Origin: Anaerolineales bacterium | Lineage (GTDB): Bacteria > Chloroflexota > Anaerolineae > Anaerolineales > UBA6663 | Assembly (NCBI GenBank): GCA_016789245.1 | Contig: JAEURM010000035.1 | Coordinates: 1 to 12,116 of the forward strand | Length of the DNA: 12,116 nt | Direction of reading: 5' to 3' | In this document: piece after piece, positions 6,776 through 12,116 of the stretch | Layout of the letters: the number at the start of each line of letters is the position of its first letter | How positions within the stretch are numbered: position 1 is the first letter of the stretch | Notes under the pieces: generated by a model | Databases searched by the model: none | The model's input: the letters and a program-made list of their open reading frames with translations, nothing else | What the model was told of the DNA's origin: nothing | Made by a program: the position numbers and the translations under genes

Positions 6776-7432
6776 ATGAAACTTGCCCCTTCCATCCTTT
6801 CCGCAGATTTTGGCCGCTTGGCTGAGCAAATTGCTCAGTGCGAGGCGTCGGGCGCGGATTGGATTCATGTGGATGTGATGGACGGCCACTTTGTGCCAAA
6901 CGTTACCATTGGCCCGCTGGTGGTGGAAGCGGCCCGCCGCGCCACGCAACTGCCGCTGGACGTGCACCTGATGATTGAACAGCCGGAGCGCTACTTGGCC
7001 GATTTTGCCAAAGCCGGCGCCAACCGCCTCACCGTGCATGTGGAAGCCTGCCCGCACTTGCATCGCACGCTTCAACAAATCAAAGAATTAGGCGTGAACG
7101 CGGGCGTGGCCCTCAATCCCGCTACTCCGGCCAGCGCCGTGAGTGAAGTGCTGATTGAAGTAGATTTAGTATTGGTGATGACGGTGAACCCGGGCTTTGG
7201 TGGGCAGAAGTTTATTCACAGCACCTTCCCTAAAATTACTTATCTGCGGCAACAACTCGCCGCGCAAAACCCAAGTGCCGTAATAGAAGTGGACGGCGGC
7301 ATTGATGCCAACACGTTGCCATTGGCCGCCCAAGCGGGCGCAACCGTGTTTGTGGCCGGTAACGCCGTGTTCAAAAGCGGTGGCACCATCGCTGAGGCCA
7401 TTGCCAAACTCAAAAACGGATGGAACAGATAA
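6776..7432 (+). CDS. rpe: Ribulose-phosphate 3-epimerase
   Basis: Interconverts D-ribulose 5-phosphate and D-xylulose 5-phosphate in the pentose phosphate pathway; cytosolic (beta/alpha)8 barrel. The 218-residue length is normal. All family signatures are present: N-terminal KLAPSILSADF with S6, HVDVMDGHFVPN with metal ligands H31 and D33, DVHLMI with H64, the phosphate-binding loop VNPGFGGQKF, VDGGID with the catalytic acid D173, and FVAGNAVFKS near the C-terminus. The ATG is preceded by GGTGAAAAG, a modest ribosome binding site. It lies upstream of and convergent with rpmB, with a terminator between them. The last codons (KNGWNR) are part of a repeat built on the word ACGGAT that continues past the stop, so the C-terminal residues have probably been shaped by that element. 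Confidence 0.98.
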   Translation: MKLAPSILSADFGRLAEQIAQCEASGADWIHVDVMDGHFVPNVTIGPLVVEAARRATQLPLDVHLMIEQPERYLADFAKAGANRLTVHVEACPHLHRTLQQIKELGVNAGVALNPATPASAVSEVLIEVDLVLVMTVNPGFGGQKFIHSTFPKITYLRQQLAAQNPSAVIEVDGGIDANTLPLAAQAGATVFVAGNAVFKSGGTIAEAIAKLKNGWNR

Positions 7433-7496
7433 CGCCGGATGAAACGGATGCTTCCGCTCAATCCGTTCCATCCGTTGACTCATCCGTGTCATCCGT
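7416..7496. repeat. Word-based inverted repeat at the rpe 3' end
   Basis: ACGGAT (or CGGAT) occurs at 7416, 7436 and 7444. Its complement ATCCGT occurs at 7461, 7470, 7482 and 7491, with spacings of 9, 12 and 9 bases. The two halves form an imperfect inverted repeat centred near 7455. The left end lies inside rpe (stop 7430-7432). No coding frame is supported between 7433 and 7552. Confidence 0.75.
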
Positions 7497-7501
7497 TTAA
7501 C

Positions 7502-7532
7502 AAAAAAGCCGGCTCTTTTTCAAGAACCGGCT
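7502..7532 (-). terminator. Intrinsic terminator of rpmB
   Basis: Read on the minus strand, the stem pairs 7524-7532 with 7507-7515 (AGCCGGTTC with GAGCCGGCT, one G-U) around an 8-base loop. A run of six T follows (7507-7502). It lies 20 bases beyond the rpmB stop and has no T-tract on the plus side, so it serves rpmB rather than rpe. Confidence 0.88.
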
Positions 7533-7552
7533 GGGAAAAGCAGAACCGAGAC

Positions 7553-7735
7553 TTATTTCAGTTTGCCAAGCGCTTTGATGCACTTCGCGCACAACGTCTT
7601 CTGCACCAAGCGGCCGCCCTCCAGCACGCGCGTCTTCTGCAAATTGGGGCGGAAGGTGCGGGGGGTGTGGCGCTTAGAGAATGATACGTTGCGGCCAAAA
7701 GTCGTCGTCTTGCCGCAGGTTGCACAGTGAGCCAT
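7553..7735 (-). CDS. rpmB: 50S ribosomal protein L28
   Basis: A 60-residue protein of the large ribosomal subunit. MAHCATCGK, then the block FGRNVSFSKRHTPRTFRPNLQ and the ending CAKCIKALGK are typical of bL28. Two CxxC pairs (C4/C7 and C49/C52) make it the zinc-binding C+ form. The start is the ATG at 7735: homologues begin here, and a strong AAAGGA-type Shine-Dalgarno lies about 8 bases upstream. An in-frame start 22 codons further upstream would remove that logic. It is transcribed against rpe and divergently from the asp23-like gene, with its own promoter candidate, leader hairpin and terminator. Confidence 0.97.
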   Translation of the reverse strand: MAHCATCGKTTTFGRNVSFSKRHTPRTFRPNLQKTRVLEGGRLVQKTLCAKCIKALGKLK

Positions 7736-7760
7736 GATACTTTTCCTTTCCAGACAAACA

Positions 7761-7783
7761 GAGACGGCCCCGTGGGCCGTCTC
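7761..7783 (-). promoter_or_regulatory. Perfect hairpin in the rpmB leader
   Basis: GAGACGGCCC (7761-7770) and GGGCCGTCTC (7774-7783) form a perfect 10-bp stem with a 3-base loop, 25 bases before the rpmB ATG and just upstream of its Shine-Dalgarno. No T-run follows on either strand, so it is not a terminator. It may be an autoregulatory leader, an mRNA stabiliser or a protein site. Confidence 0.6.
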
Positions 7784-7816
7784 ATACAAAGACATTCCCA
7801 AAACCGAACGGGCGAG

Positions 7817-7845
7817 ATATTATCACAGAGCTTGGAGTCTATCAA
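7817..7845 (-). promoter_or_regulatory. Candidate rpmB promoter
   Basis: On the minus strand TTGATA (7845-7840, 5 of 6 to TTGACA) is followed after 17 bases by TAATAT (7822-7817, 4 of 6). An overlapping GATAAT (7824-7819, 5 of 6) has a 15-base spacer and an upstream TG. Either start places the leader hairpin in the transcript. The same 55-base region between 7801 and 7856 must also hold any promoter for the divergent asp23-like gene; TATTAT at 7818-7823 is a weak candidate. Confidence 0.55.
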
Positions 7846-7856
7846 CCTAGGTCACT

Positions 7857-8219
7857 ATGTCATCTGAAGAACACAATTTACTCGGGAAAATCTCACTTTC
7901 TCCCACCGCCGTGGCCACGGTGGCCAGCCAAGCCGCCCTGCAAAGCTACGGCGTAGTGGGCATGGCCGCCAAAAACGTGGTGGATGGCCTCACCAATATC
8001 ATCACCCGTGACCCTCGCCACGGCATTGAAGTACTGTTTCAGGAGGGCGGCGTGGTGATTAACGTGTTTGTGATTGTGGAGTACGGAACCCGCATCAGCA
8101 CGGTAGCCAATAGCCTAGCCAACGCCGTCACCTTCAACGTTGAAAAAACGCTCGGCCTGCATGTGAAAGAAGTGAACGTGCATGTACAAGGCTTACGGAT
8201 TAGTCACCCAACTGCCTAA
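7857..8219 (+). CDS. Asp23/Gls24 family envelope stress protein (YloU-like)
   Basis: A 120-residue soluble protein of the Asp23/Gls24 (DUF322) family. Typical features are GKISLSPTAVATVASQAALQ, the motif SYGVVGMAAK, the central VVINVFVIVEYGTRI and the C-terminal VKEVNVHVQGLRI. In Firmicutes the single-domain homologue YloU lies directly before the DAK2-domain gene yloV, as here. Family members have been linked to cell-envelope stress and membrane-anchored complexes, but the function of the short YloU type is poorly known. AGGT at 7849-7852 is a weak Shine-Dalgarno 4 bases before the ATG. The gene starts an apparent three-gene run with the fakA-like and degV-like genes. Confidence 0.93.
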   Translation: MSSEEHNLLGKISLSPTAVATVASQAALQSYGVVGMAAKNVVDGLTNIITRDPRHGIEVLFQEGGVVINVFVIVEYGTRISTVANSLANAVTFNVEKTLGLHVKEVNVHVQGLRISHPTA

Positions 8220-8226
8220 CCGGCGG

Positions 8227-8257
8227 TTATTTTTATTTCACGCCCAATTATTTTTAT
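8227..8257. repeat. Pair of 10-bp direct repeats in the asp23-fakA gap
   Basis: TTATTTTTAT occurs at 8227-8236 and again at 8248-8257, start to start 21 bp, about two helical turns. They take up much of the 45-base spacer, which is markedly more AT-rich than the flanking genes. A protein-binding pair or a chance T-rich tract are both possible. Confidence 0.5.
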
Positions 8258-8264
8258 CTGAGCT

Positions 8265-9938
8265 ATGACCACTGCCGAACCGACCACCACCCCGCCCCGC
8301 GCCTACCGCGATGTGTACGCCTGCGATGGCCAGCAATTGAAACAACTGACCGAAGCCGGTATTACATGGCTAGAAACCAACCGCGAAATCATCAACGCCC
8401 TGAACGTTTTCCCTATCCCGGATGGTGACACCGGCACCAATATGCTGATGACCATGCAGGCCGCGGCGCGTGAAGTGGCAGGCCGCACAGAAAAGCACGT
8501 GGGCAAAATGGCGCAAAGCATCGCGCATGGAGCACTGATGGGTGCACGGGGCAACTCCGGCGTTATTCTTTCTCAAATTTGGCGCGGCCTAGCGCGGACG
8601 CTGGATGGGCACGAAACGTTTGATACGGCGCTCTTCGCACGCGCGCTCCGGGAAGCGGCTGAGACGGCGTACCGAGGGGCTGTGCGGCCAGTGGAAGGCA
8701 CTATCCTCACGGTGGTGAAAGATTGCGCCGCCGCCGCCGAAGATGCCGCCGCGCGCCACCATGAACTACGCGCCTTGTTGGAGCGCATTGTGCATGCCGG
8801 CAACGCCTCCGTTTTGCGCACACCAGATTTATTGCCGGTGCTTAAACAAGCCGGCGTGGTGGATTCGGGTGGCAAGGGCCTCACCGTTTTGCTGGAGGGC
8901 ATGTTGCGCTTTTTGCGCGGCCAAGCGCTAGACCAGCCGGTGGATGTGGTGGTGAAGCCGCTGAACTTGGAAGCCGTGGGCGCCGCACTGAACAACGCCG
9001 AGCCCGGGCAAGAGTGGGAAGTGATTGTAGATTTCAAGCCCAAGAGCGCGTTACACCTGCCCAGCTTTTATAAACAGCTAGAAGAAATGGGCACGGCCAT
9101 TCAGGTGGGCGAGGGCGATGGTATGTACCGCGTGCACATTCACCTGCTCAAGAGGCGCCGCCATGAGCCACTGGAGTTGGCCGAGCAGTTTGGCACGATT
9201 ACGAATGTGCACATGGAAAACCTGTTGGCCCAAGTGGGCGGCACCGAGGGTGAGCCGCTCAAACTCACACCGGTGCAAACGGGGCAAATCGGTGTGGTGG
9301 CCATTTCCCCCGGTGATGGTTTATCCCGCGTGTTAGCTTCTATGGGTGCGGCGGCCATTGTGGGTGGCGGGCAAAGCCAAAATCCATCTACCGAAGAAAT
9401 TCTCAACGCCATTGAAGCCCTGCCCACCGATAAAGTGATTGTTCTGCCGAACAACAAAAACATTTTGCTGGCATCTCAGCAGGCCGCGCAACACACGCAA
9501 AAGCACGTGCGCGTCATTCCCTCCCGCACTGTTCCGCAAGGTGTGGCCGCGCTGATGCAATTGGTGTTGGATGGTGATTTGGAAGATGTGGAAGCGGCCA
9601 TGAACCGCAGTTTGGGCAACGTGCAAACGGGTGAGGTGACGCAGGCCACGCGCACGGTGGAGCTAGACGGCGTGCAAGTCACCGAGGGGCATTTTATTGG
9701 TTTGCACAACGGCAAAATCAAAGTTTCGGATGAACACCTAATCAGCACGGTGCTCAACTTGCTGGAAAGCATGGATGTGGCCAGCCATGAAGTGATTTCA
9801 CTTTACTACGGGCTGGATACAGGCGAAGCCGAAGCAGAAACACTGGCCGAGACGCTTCGGGAGCGCTACCCCGAATTGGCGGTTGAATTTCACTTTGGCG
9901 GCCAGCCGCACTACTACTATATTATTTCAGTGGAATAA
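8265..9938 (+). CDS. fakA: DAK2-domain fatty acid kinase subunit FakA-like (YloV)
   Basis: A 557-residue protein, close to the usual ~550. The N-terminal DhaL/DAK2 kinase domain (about 20-210) has NVFPIPDGDTGTN (47-59, with the Mg-ATP aspartates D53 and D55), GARGNSGVILSQ (93-104) and VVDSGGKG (198-205). A middle domain contains VHIH (290-293). The C-terminal DegV-like domain (about 335-557) includes LPNNKNI, VIPSRTVPQGVAAL and the ending YYYIISVE. FakA phosphorylates fatty acids held by a FakB/DegV partner to give acyl-phosphate for phospholipid synthesis. The downstream degV-like gene fits that pairing. In staphylococcal FakA the middle domain uses a Cys plus the two VHxH histidines. I see no Cys at the matching place (QEWEVIVDF, where homologues read YCTEF), so that metal site may be altered. 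Confidence 0.9.
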   Translation: MTTAEPTTTPPRAYRDVYACDGQQLKQLTEAGITWLETNREIINALNVFPIPDGDTGTNMLMTMQAAAREVAGRTEKHVGKMAQSIAHGALMGARGNSGVILSQIWRGLARTLDGHETFDTALFARALREAAETAYRGAVRPVEGTILTVVKDCAAAAEDAAARHHELRALLERIVHAGNASVLRTPDLLPVLKQAGVVDSGGKGLTVLLEGMLRFLRGQALDQPVDVVVKPLNLEAVGAALNNAEPGQEWEVIVDFKPKSALHLPSFYKQLEEMGTAIQVGEGDGMYRVHIHLLKRRRHEPLELAEQFGTITNVHMENLLAQVGGTEGEPLKLTPVQTGQIGVVAISPGDGLSRVLASMGAAAIVGGGQSQNPSTEEILNAIEALPTDKVIVLPNNKNILLASQQAAQHTQKHVRVIPSRTVPQGVAALMQLVLDGDLEDVEAAMNRSLGNVQTGEVTQATRTVELDGVQVTEGHFIGLHNGKIKVSDEHLISTVLNLLESMDVASHEVISLYYGLDTGEAEAETLAETLRERYPELAVEFHFGGQPHYYYIISVE

Positions 9939-9943
9939 CTCAA

Positions 9944-9995
9944 GTGACGAGTGGCGGGTGACGAGACAAACAACCCGTCACCCACCACTGGTCAC
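9944..9995. repeat. Inverted repeat between the fakA-like and degV-like genes
   Basis: Arms 9944-9965 and 9974-9995 pair at 19 of 22 positions around an 8-base loop. The left arm is built from the repeated word GTGACGAG / GGGTGACGAG. No T-run follows, so it is not a standard terminator. It occupies most of the 71-base spacer. Part of the left arm (9948-9963) matches 2882-2897 at 15 of 16 bases, also just after a stop codon. Confidence 0.8.
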
Positions 9996-10009
9996 GCAAC
10001 TCATTCTCA

Positions 10010-10858
10010 ATGATACGAATTGTTACTGATAGCAACGCCTTCTTTTTTGAGCCGGACTACGCCAAGAGACACAACGTGCGCGTGGTGCCGCTCGGCGTGC
10101 GCGTGGGCGGAGAGGTTGTTCCGGAAACATCTCTCACCACCGAGCAATTGTTTAAACGCGCCAACGGCGGCCCACTGCCCAAGCTGGAGCCGCCTTCCCC
10201 GGAATATTTTGCCGCGCTGTTTGAAGAGCTTTCTCAAACCACAGATACGATTGTGTGTGTGCACTTTTCTGGCAAGCTGAGTGGCGTGCCCCAAAATGCG
10301 CGCGCCGGCGCGGAGGCGCTAAAGGGCCGCACGCACATTCATGTGATTGATTCAGCCACGGCCTCCATTGGGCTGGGCGCACTGGTGGAAGCCGCCGTGC
10401 GGGAGGCGGAGCGCGGCACCGAGGCGGAGGCGTTGGTGAAAACAGTGCGTGGCTACATTCCGCAACTGTATGGCGTATTTTTCTCAGATACCATGGCGTA
10501 TGCGGCGCGGCTTTCACACATTGGCCGCGCACATGCACTGTTGGGCGAGATGCTCACCATCAAACCCATTTTGGCGTTGGAAGAGGGTGATTTACTGCCG
10601 ATTGAGAAAGCGCGCACGCGGGCCGAGGCCATTGAGAAGTTGGTGGAATACTCCATTGAGTTTGGCACCATTGAGCGCTGTGCCATTGTGCAACCCACGC
10701 CCCGCCCCACAGAAGATACGCGCGCGTTGTTAGAGCAATTAGCGGCGGAACTGCCCGGCCAAAAGTGGCCCATCATCACCTATAGTCCCTCCCTCGCCAC
10801 GCTCCTCGGGCCAGATGCGCTGGGCATTATTGTGTTAGATGGTGAAGCGGCGGATTAG
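10010..10858 (+). CDS. DegV family protein (FakB-like fatty-acid-binding partner), divergent pocket
   Basis: A 282-residue DegV protein of normal length. N-terminal IRIVTDSNAFF (T6, D7, S8), HFSGKLSG (85-92), VIDSATASIGLG, SDTMAYAARLSHIGRA with LLGEMLTIKPIL, and EKARTRAEAIEKL are family hallmarks. DegV/FakB proteins bind a fatty acid and present it to FakA; adjacency to the fakA-like gene supports that role. Two positions differ from the canonical FakB carboxylate site. The usual TSQPSP reads LEPPSP (59-64), and the C-terminal THTGPGALG reads TLLGPDALG (264-272), so the usual Thr and His are both absent while the FSG serine (S87) is kept. It may bind another lipid, or bind differently. The ATG is in a good place but has no clear Shine-Dalgarno. 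The gene overlaps the next, convergent gene by 4 bases. Confidence 0.9.
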   Translation: MIRIVTDSNAFFFEPDYAKRHNVRVVPLGVRVGGEVVPETSLTTEQLFKRANGGPLPKLEPPSPEYFAALFEELSQTTDTIVCVHFSGKLSGVPQNARAGAEALKGRTHIHVIDSATASIGLGALVEAAVREAERGTEAEALVKTVRGYIPQLYGVFFSDTMAYAARLSHIGRAHALLGEMLTIKPILALEEGDLLPIEKARTRAEAIEKLVEYSIEFGTIERCAIVQPTPRPTEDTRALLEQLAAELPGQKWPIITYSPSLATLLGPDALGIIVLDGEAAD

Positions 10859-11370
10859 TGCCGAAAGTAGCCGTGTTGCAAGGGGCGGGAATCTTCTAGC
10901 GTTACAAACGCCGTTGAGTCCACTTTGTTCAGCAAATCGCGCACGCGGGGAACTTGCTTGCGCTCCACAATGCACGTAATCATGGTAATGGCGCCATCTT
11001 TGCCTTGCGCCGTAAACTCTGTGGCGGCGTGCCCGGCCTCCCGCAGAGCGTTAGCCAGCGCCGCGCCGTTGGTGGGCGAGTAAATGCGAAAGACGCTATA
11101 GCCAATGGCCAGCCGCTCATCGGCCACCATGCCCAACATTACGCCCGTGCCAAAGCCTAACGCATAACCTAATACCGTCCAAAAGTTCAGCGGGCCGCTC
11201 AGCACTTGGCTCACGGCTAAGATAAAGACGGCGGCTTGCGTAGCACCAATCAACCCGGCGTACAACTTTTTGCCCCGCATCATAAACAACATCCGGAGCG
11301 TGTCCAGCGCCATATCAATCACGCGCATGGCAAATACAAACAAACCGGCAAGGATGGTTTCAGTAGGCAT
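10855..11370 (-). CDS. UPF0316 family membrane protein with DUF2179 domain (YebE-like)
   Basis: A 171-residue protein. About residues 1-85 hold three hydrophobic helices of the DUF5698 type (FAMRVIDMALDTLRMLFMMRGKK is the typical first cytosolic turn, followed by LIGATQAAVFILAVSQVL and GYALGFGTGVMLG). A cytosolic DUF2179 domain follows, with REAGHAATEFTAQGKDG, MITCIVERKQVPRV and the ending VTLEDSRPLQHGYFR. Length and order match UPF0316 proteins; the function is unknown. The start ATG has no Shine-Dalgarno (five C precede it), but TAAAAT lies exactly 6 bases upstream, suggesting a leaderless transcript. Its stop codon overlaps the degV stop on the other strand, so neither gene has a terminator hairpin between them. 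Confidence 0.92.
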   Translation of the reverse strand: MPTETILAGLFVFAMRVIDMALDTLRMLFMMRGKKLYAGLIGATQAAVFILAVSQVLSGPLNFWTVLGYALGFGTGVMLGMVADERLAIGYSVFRIYSPTNGAALANALREAGHAATEFTAQGKDGAITMITCIVERKQVPRVRDLLNKVDSTAFVTLEDSRPLQHGYFRH

Positions 11371-11376
11371 GGGGGT

Positions 11377-11382
11377 ATTTTA
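11377..11382 (-). promoter_or_regulatory. Possible -10 box of the UPF0316 gene (leaderless)
   Basis: TAAAAT on the minus strand (11382-11377) matches TATAAT at 5 of 6 and ends 6 bases before the ATG at 11370, which would start transcription at the A of the start codon. The upstream terminator stem occupies the expected -35 region, and no good -35 match is seen. Confidence 0.42.
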
Positions 11383-11390
11383 CAGCGGAG

Positions 11391-11423
11391 AAACAAAAGA
11401 AGGCAGTCCGTAGACTGCCTTCT
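11391..11423 (-). terminator. Intrinsic terminator of the alpha-glucan phosphorylase gene
   Basis: AGAAGGCAGTC (minus strand, 11423-11413) pairs perfectly with GACTGCCTTCT (11408-11398) around a 4-base loop, an 11-bp stem. The minus strand continues TTTGTTT. It lies 25 bases past the phosphorylase stop and separates that gene from the UPF0316 gene, implying independent transcripts. Confidence 0.92.
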
Positions 11424-11447
11424 GAACGAACCGAGCTAAAGGCGAAA

Positions 11448-12116
11448 TTACTTCGCGCCGTTGAGCGAGGCGGGCGCGGCTTCGCGCATGTACATCTCAT
11501 CCACGTACTGCTTCACCATGCGCCGCATGCTGAACTGCGGGGCGAGAGTGGAGATGCCATCTTTCATCTTGCGCAACCACCCAGCAGACATGGTGGTGGG
11601 TTCATCGGCGTAGTATAACGGCGCAATTTGGTTTTCCAGCGTGTCATACAGGCTGGCGGCATCGCGCGTGTCTTGCGCGTTGTGATCGGGCGATTCGCTC
11701 TCATCACCGATGGCCCAGCCGTTCTCGCCGTTGTAGCCTTCTTGCCACCAACCATCCAGCACGGAGAAGTTAAGCACGCCGTTGAGGGCGGCCTTCATGC
11801 CAGATGTGCCGGAAGCCTCCAGCGGGCGGCGGGGATTATTCATCCACACATCTACACCCTGCACCAAGTAACGAGCCAAGTTAATATCGTAATCTTCCAA
11901 GAAGGCGATGCGGCCTGCAAACTCGGCGCGCTTTAGTTGCCGGTACACTTCTTGAATTACGCGTTTGCCCGGCTCATCCATGGGGTGCGATTTACCAGCG
12001 AAGATAATTTGCACCGGCATGGCGGGGTTGTTCACAATTTTCAGCAACCGATCCACATCACGCATCACCAGTGAGCCGCGCTTATAAGTGGAAAAGCGGC
12101 GCGCAAAACCAATGGT
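11448..12116 (-). CDS. glgP: Alpha-glucan (glycogen) phosphorylase, C-terminal part
   Basis: The frame is open to the right edge of the window, so the N-terminal part is missing and 222 residues are visible. It belongs to GT35, which releases glucose 1-phosphate from alpha-1,4-glucans using pyridoxal phosphate. The visible start reads TIGFARRFSTYKRGSL, the family's conserved phosphate/PLP region. Next come PVQIIFAGKSHPMDEPGK, DVWMNNPRRPLEASGTSGMK with the PLP lysine encoded at 11793-11795, and LNFSVLDGWWQEGYNGENGW. The short C-terminus after this block matches the archaeal/bacterial short alpha-glucan phosphorylase type rather than the long E. coli type. The stop TAA is at 11450-11448, followed by a strong terminator. 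Natural substrate (glycogen or maltodextrin) cannot be told from this part. Confidence 0.95.
   Translation of the reverse strand, partial: TIGFARRFSTYKRGSLVMRDVDRLLKIVNNPAMPVQIIFAGKSHPMDEPGKRVIQEVYRQLKRAEFAGRIAFLEDYDINLARYLVQGVDVWMNNPRRPLEASGTSGMKAALNGVLNFSVLDGWWQEGYNGENGWAIGDESESPDHNAQDTRDAASLYDTLENQIAPLYYADEPTTMSAGWLRKMKDGISTLAPQFSMRRMVKQYVDEMYMREAAPASLNGAK

Noticed and set aside
7461..7496. CRISPR array from the regularly spaced ATCCGT words
   Set aside because: The repeats are only 6 bases, spacers are 3-6 bases, and no cas genes are present.
7439..7684. Plus-strand open frame of 81 codons after rpe
   Set aside because: It is composed of the ACGGAT repeat, the rpmB terminator and the antisense of rpmB; no protein features.
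7736..7801. 22-residue N-terminal extension of L28
   Set aside because: It would be encoded by the leader hairpin and Shine-Dalgarno region; bL28 proteins begin at MAHC-like positions.

Overview
The window looks like chromosomal DNA from a Chloroflexota bacterium, most likely Anaerolineae-like. The assignment is an inference from gene content: a non-pyrrolysine MttB homologue, a lipoprotein with a Pro/Thr linker and a GH113-like barrel, a short alpha-glucan phosphorylase, and a Firmicutes-like rpe-rpmB-asp23-fakA block. It also rests on sparse Shine-Dalgarno sequences, with several start codons sitting directly behind -10-like boxes. No rRNA, tRNA, CRISPR array, transposase or phage gene is visible. 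Both ends cut genes.

Region 1 (1-2879, + strand): the C-terminal end of a phytoene-desaturase-type FAD oxidoreductase, a full MttB-family methyltransferase homologue, and a YitT-family membrane protein with a C-terminal DUF2179 domain. Each is separated from the next by a short spacer dominated by an inverted repeat.

Region 2 (2880-6622, + strand): a 223-base spacer that can fold into several helices, an unrecognised low-GC membrane protein (3103-4095), and an 821-residue lipoprotein. The lipoprotein has beta-sandwich repeats and a GH113-like barrel that seems to lack both catalytic glutamates.

Region 3 (6623-10858): housekeeping genes in the order rpe(+), rpmB(-), asp23/gls24(+), fakA/yloV-like(+), degV/fakB-like(+). 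This resembles the Bacillus rpe...rpmB-yloU-yloV arrangement, including the inverted rpmB. FakA and FakB proteins normally act together to phosphorylate fatty acids. Here the FakB-like protein lacks two of the usual carboxylate ligands, so its ligand may differ.

Region 4 (10855-12116, - strand): a UPF0316/DUF2179 membrane protein that overlaps degV tail to tail by 4 bases, a clear terminator, and the C-terminal third of an alpha-glucan phosphorylase.

No complete new multi-gene system is evident. The most unusual feature is the spacers: at least five contain inverted repeats built from different short words, and two of these run into the 3' end of the upstream gene. The other leads are the inactive-looking GH113-like lipoprotein, the divergent FakA/FakB pair, the folded leader before the foreign-looking membrane gene, and probable leaderless starts.
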